Source of the DNA: Chamaea fasciata
Lineage: Eukaryota; Chordata; Aves; Passeriformes; Sylviidae
Direction of reading: 5' to 3'
DNA: 64,000 bases
Assembly (NCBI GenBank): GCA_029207755.1
Contig: JARCOQ010000002.1
Location: 91,425,087-91,489,086, forward strand
The notes below the pieces were generated by a model. It had not been told where the DNA came from, made no database searches, and worked only from the letters and a program-made list of their open reading frames with translations. Shown one piece after another: positions 61,301 to 64,000 of the stretch. Every line of letters begins with the position of its first letter. Within the stretch, counting starts at the first letter, position 1. The position numbers and the translations under genes are program-made.

Positions 61301-63459
61301 TTTTACTTTACCAATGGTATGATTAGTAAATCTGCACTCAATCAGGTATTGTGTGCAACACATTTCATGATGACAGAGGGAATCAAAAGGAGCAATTTAA
61401 TGTATCCAATCTCAGAAAAGCCCGGCAACATTTGCATTGTGAAAAATCAAGACCTGCTAATTCAACAAAACAAATTCCCAGTTGTACTGAACTGTATGAG
61501 AACAAAACTTCTACTTAAAATATAATGTTAAACATATTTGAAATTCCAAGTAGCTTTGGTGAAAGCTGTAGGAATTCATTTGATGGCAAATTTGGTCACA
61601 GAAGATGGACAGGATAGCAAGGACAGGGTGACAAGACATTGTGCATGTAGATAGTAGAGACGCAAGATATGAAATCAGTAGGAATTGCGCTTGTGCATGT
61701 GAATGACAGTTTACTCCCAGTTCCCAGCAGCACCTGCTCTTTGGGTTCATTTATGTTCATCTTCACTCTTGATTCTTACAGTAGGCTTCCAGTATACACA
61801 AGAGAGCTGGTTGCTCTTGCTTTGGGCTAAATAAATTCAGAAGTTGCAGAAACAGCTCATTATTAGCATAAAGCAGATAAATTGCAGCAAACTAATAAAC
61901 TGTGGCTTCCCAGGCACAGTACCACAAGAAAAAACACCTCTTGAAGATCTGCATGTTCTCTAAGGCTGGACACGGCCCCATGGCCCTGTGGAGCACCCTG
62001 CCCCATGTCCTTCCAGAGCACACAAAGGGACGGGGACTTGCGAGTTCCATCCTTGTCTCATGCCAACCCTCCACAAGGCTCAAAGCTGCTATTTTTGCAA
62101 CAGGATTAAAGTGTCCTCCTCCTGCTCCATGACTTTGCCAGACACTTGCACCTCTCTTCCGGCTTCCTGAAGGAAAATTGAGACAAAATATCCAGCAACA
62201 CCTTGCTGCTGCAGAGGACTGTTTTCCAAAAGAGTCTCAGGTGTGACTGTGTTCCTAAATAAACCTGCTGTGTGGGACCCTCTCCCCAGCTTCTCAGACA
62301 CAATTTGGAATACAAAAGTGGATATACATCCCCAGTGCTTGAGTCTTTCATGCCCAGGTCCCAGGACATGCAGCCTTCTGCACTTAAGCAAGGGGCATCC
62401 CATAGATGTCTCTTGGACCAGGTTCAGATCCATTGGAAATATTTCACTTCTTCCCAGAGCCTGCAACATCACTGTAGTTGGGATGGGTGTGGTAGTGCTG
62501 CTGTGCCCACCCACACAGCTCCAGATATCACAGTGGCAGCAGACACAGCCATTCCAGGCTGGGAGTTCACACCTCGCACAGCGGACAAGGTAGCAGAGGC
62601 ATCAGCTCACAAGCCACGATTTAGGCCTGTGTGCAATTCTAGGCTGTTTTCTCTAACCCTTTTCATGAAAAATTTCACTTTCCTTTCTGAAAAGTATGAA
62701 ATCTTCACTGGAAATCTCCTGTTTCTGAGTTACAGGATATATAGAAAGGAAATTGCAATAATGAAAACACCACTCCAACACCAGACCACTTCCACATTGC
62801 TCCAGTCACGTGGATGACTAAGCTCAGAAAATCCCATTGCTGTGGAAGTTTACTTGTAAAACTCAGAAGTAGTGTTCCAGCATGAAACTTCTTGCTACCA
62901 CTGTGAGCATTTCAAATTGCTCTGTTCACTTCCAGGTGCTGAAGTAGTAATAAAAATACAGCAGCCTGACACAGTTGTCAAGTTTTAAATTTGTCTAAAT
63001 TTTATCATAAACAAGATGTGGGAAGCTGTGAACTTGCCTGAGGCACAGCAAAACTAAAACACGAATAATTACATAAGAAATTACATAATCCCGGGATTCC
63101 CTTCTCCTTCATCCCAGTTACAGAAAAGGTTTAGAAAAGCTGGTGATATATTTTCATCCATTTCTCTTTGACAGAAACCACCATGGAATGTCTTTGTCCG
63201 AGAAAAAACCGCAAAGACACTTTGCAGAGCTGTAAACGTGTCAGGATCATTTAAGCATGGGCTAATAGGGTTACTCTGCTTACTTGCTCTTTCTCTATGG
63301 TGCTGATCCCCACGGAGGAAACAACAAACTTGTCTCCAGTGCTCCAATGGATTCTTATCTCTTAAATAAGAGTTAGCAGGTGTTTCTCTGCAGACTTCTG
63401 GAAAGCTGCATAAATTCAGCTGTCCTTGTGGAATTGCACAAGATTCCTGCCCGACGCCC
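58311..63459. other. Intergenic, no gene seen
   Basis: About 5.1 kb. Open frames are short, start randomly and overlap on both strands. No tRNA, small RNA or known repeat was recognised. Confidence 0.65.
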
Positions 63460-63935
63460 AAGCCAGCCTGTCCAGGTCCCTCTGGATGGCAGCATCGAGC
63501 CTGTGGATGGTACCATCATTCCAGCTCAGGGGCACTTCCAGCCTTGCTAAGGTAAAGGGCTCTTTATCACTTCCTCCAGGGTAATGGTGTCAAACAGGGC
63601 AGGTCACAGTTCAGACCGGCAGTACTCCACTCAGGACCAGCCCCCAGCAAGAGGGTATGTGAGCCATTAACTGTGATCCTCTGAGCCCAGCCATCAAAGA
63701 GCTGCTTACCCATCTAGATCCCCACCCAAACAGACCACAAATTCCAAATTTAGATGCATGAATATTATTGTAGACAACATTTTAAAGCCTTGCTAAAGTT
63801 TACACGAACTGCACCCACATCATAAAAGCTGAAGCAAATGATATCCAGTGCTCTCCCTACATTCACAGTTGTGGTCATTTTATCTCAGAAGGCAAACAGG
63901 CTGGGCAGGTCTGGTTTGCCTGTGTAAAGCTGTGC
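63460..63935 (-). mobile_element. CR1 LINE internal fragment (ORF2 remnant)
   Basis: AGCCAGCCTGTCCAGGTCCC with TCTGGATGGCA, then a GTCAAACAGGGCAGG...GACC block, GAGCCATTAACTGTGATCCT, and a CTAAAGTTTACACGAACTGC block follow the order of the reverse-strand CR1 second open reading frame. This is upstream of the 3' tail seen in the other copies. It is full of stops and small deletions and is a dead relic. Confidence 0.75.
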
Positions 63936-64000
63936 TGAGGACTCTCATTCTTCTTCCTGTGCCCAGAAATGGATTCTGATTTTTGACTGAAACAAGGATG

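Noticed and set aside
62089..62817. Frames of 141 and 181 codons on opposite strands
   Set aside because: They overlap each other, have no domain pattern, and carry no sign of a conserved start or splice sites.

Overview
This is vertebrate nuclear DNA, almost certainly from a bird. Several CR1 LINE fragments carry the typical avian/reptilian 3' end; one ends in the 8-bp repeat ATTCTGTG. One degenerate solo LTR in intron 2 resembles avian endogenous retrovirus LTRs. The single protein-coding gene recognised has long AT-rich introns and a CpG-rich first exon.

Positions 1-37,197 hold one gene on the + strand, ANKRD10 (ankyrin repeat domain 10). Its whole coding sequence is present in six exons: 37-237, 6084-6236, 14442-14533, 28868-29103, 32547-32642 and 35543-36009. 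All splice sites are GT-AG, all phases match, and the join gives 414 residues against about 420 in human. The protein has an N-terminal ankyrin block, a bipartite nuclear-localisation-like motif and a conserved C-terminal region without a known fold. The 3' UTR runs to a double AATAAA at 37,171-37,180. The promoter lies mostly upstream of the window; only 36 bases before the ATG are present, and the CpG island continues about 0.9 kb downstream.

The most interesting part of the gene is 29.1-35.0 kb. Introns 4 and 5 are short, and reading on past exon 4 or exon 5, or splicing to a cryptic acceptor near 29,327, gives open protein-like tails. UTR-like sequence with AATAAA signals follows (30,266, 30,282, 33,999, 34,944). 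I infer possible alternative 3' ends that would make ankyrin-only or C-terminally truncated isoforms. This is not proven.

Positions 37,198-64,000 look intergenic. I found no convincing exon, tRNA, rRNA or small RNA gene there. The stretch holds CR1 fragments of both orientations, a GT-rich simple-sequence block (40.6-40.9 kb), an uninterrupted 59-A run (41,175-41,233), a few short tandem duplications and a possible homeodomain-site-rich regulatory element near 57.85-58.09 kb. Beyond about 42 kb the sequence is visibly less AT-rich than the introns.

I see no operon, CRISPR array, defence island or other new multi-gene system. The candidates worth checking are alternative ANKRD10 isoforms and a few structural motifs.
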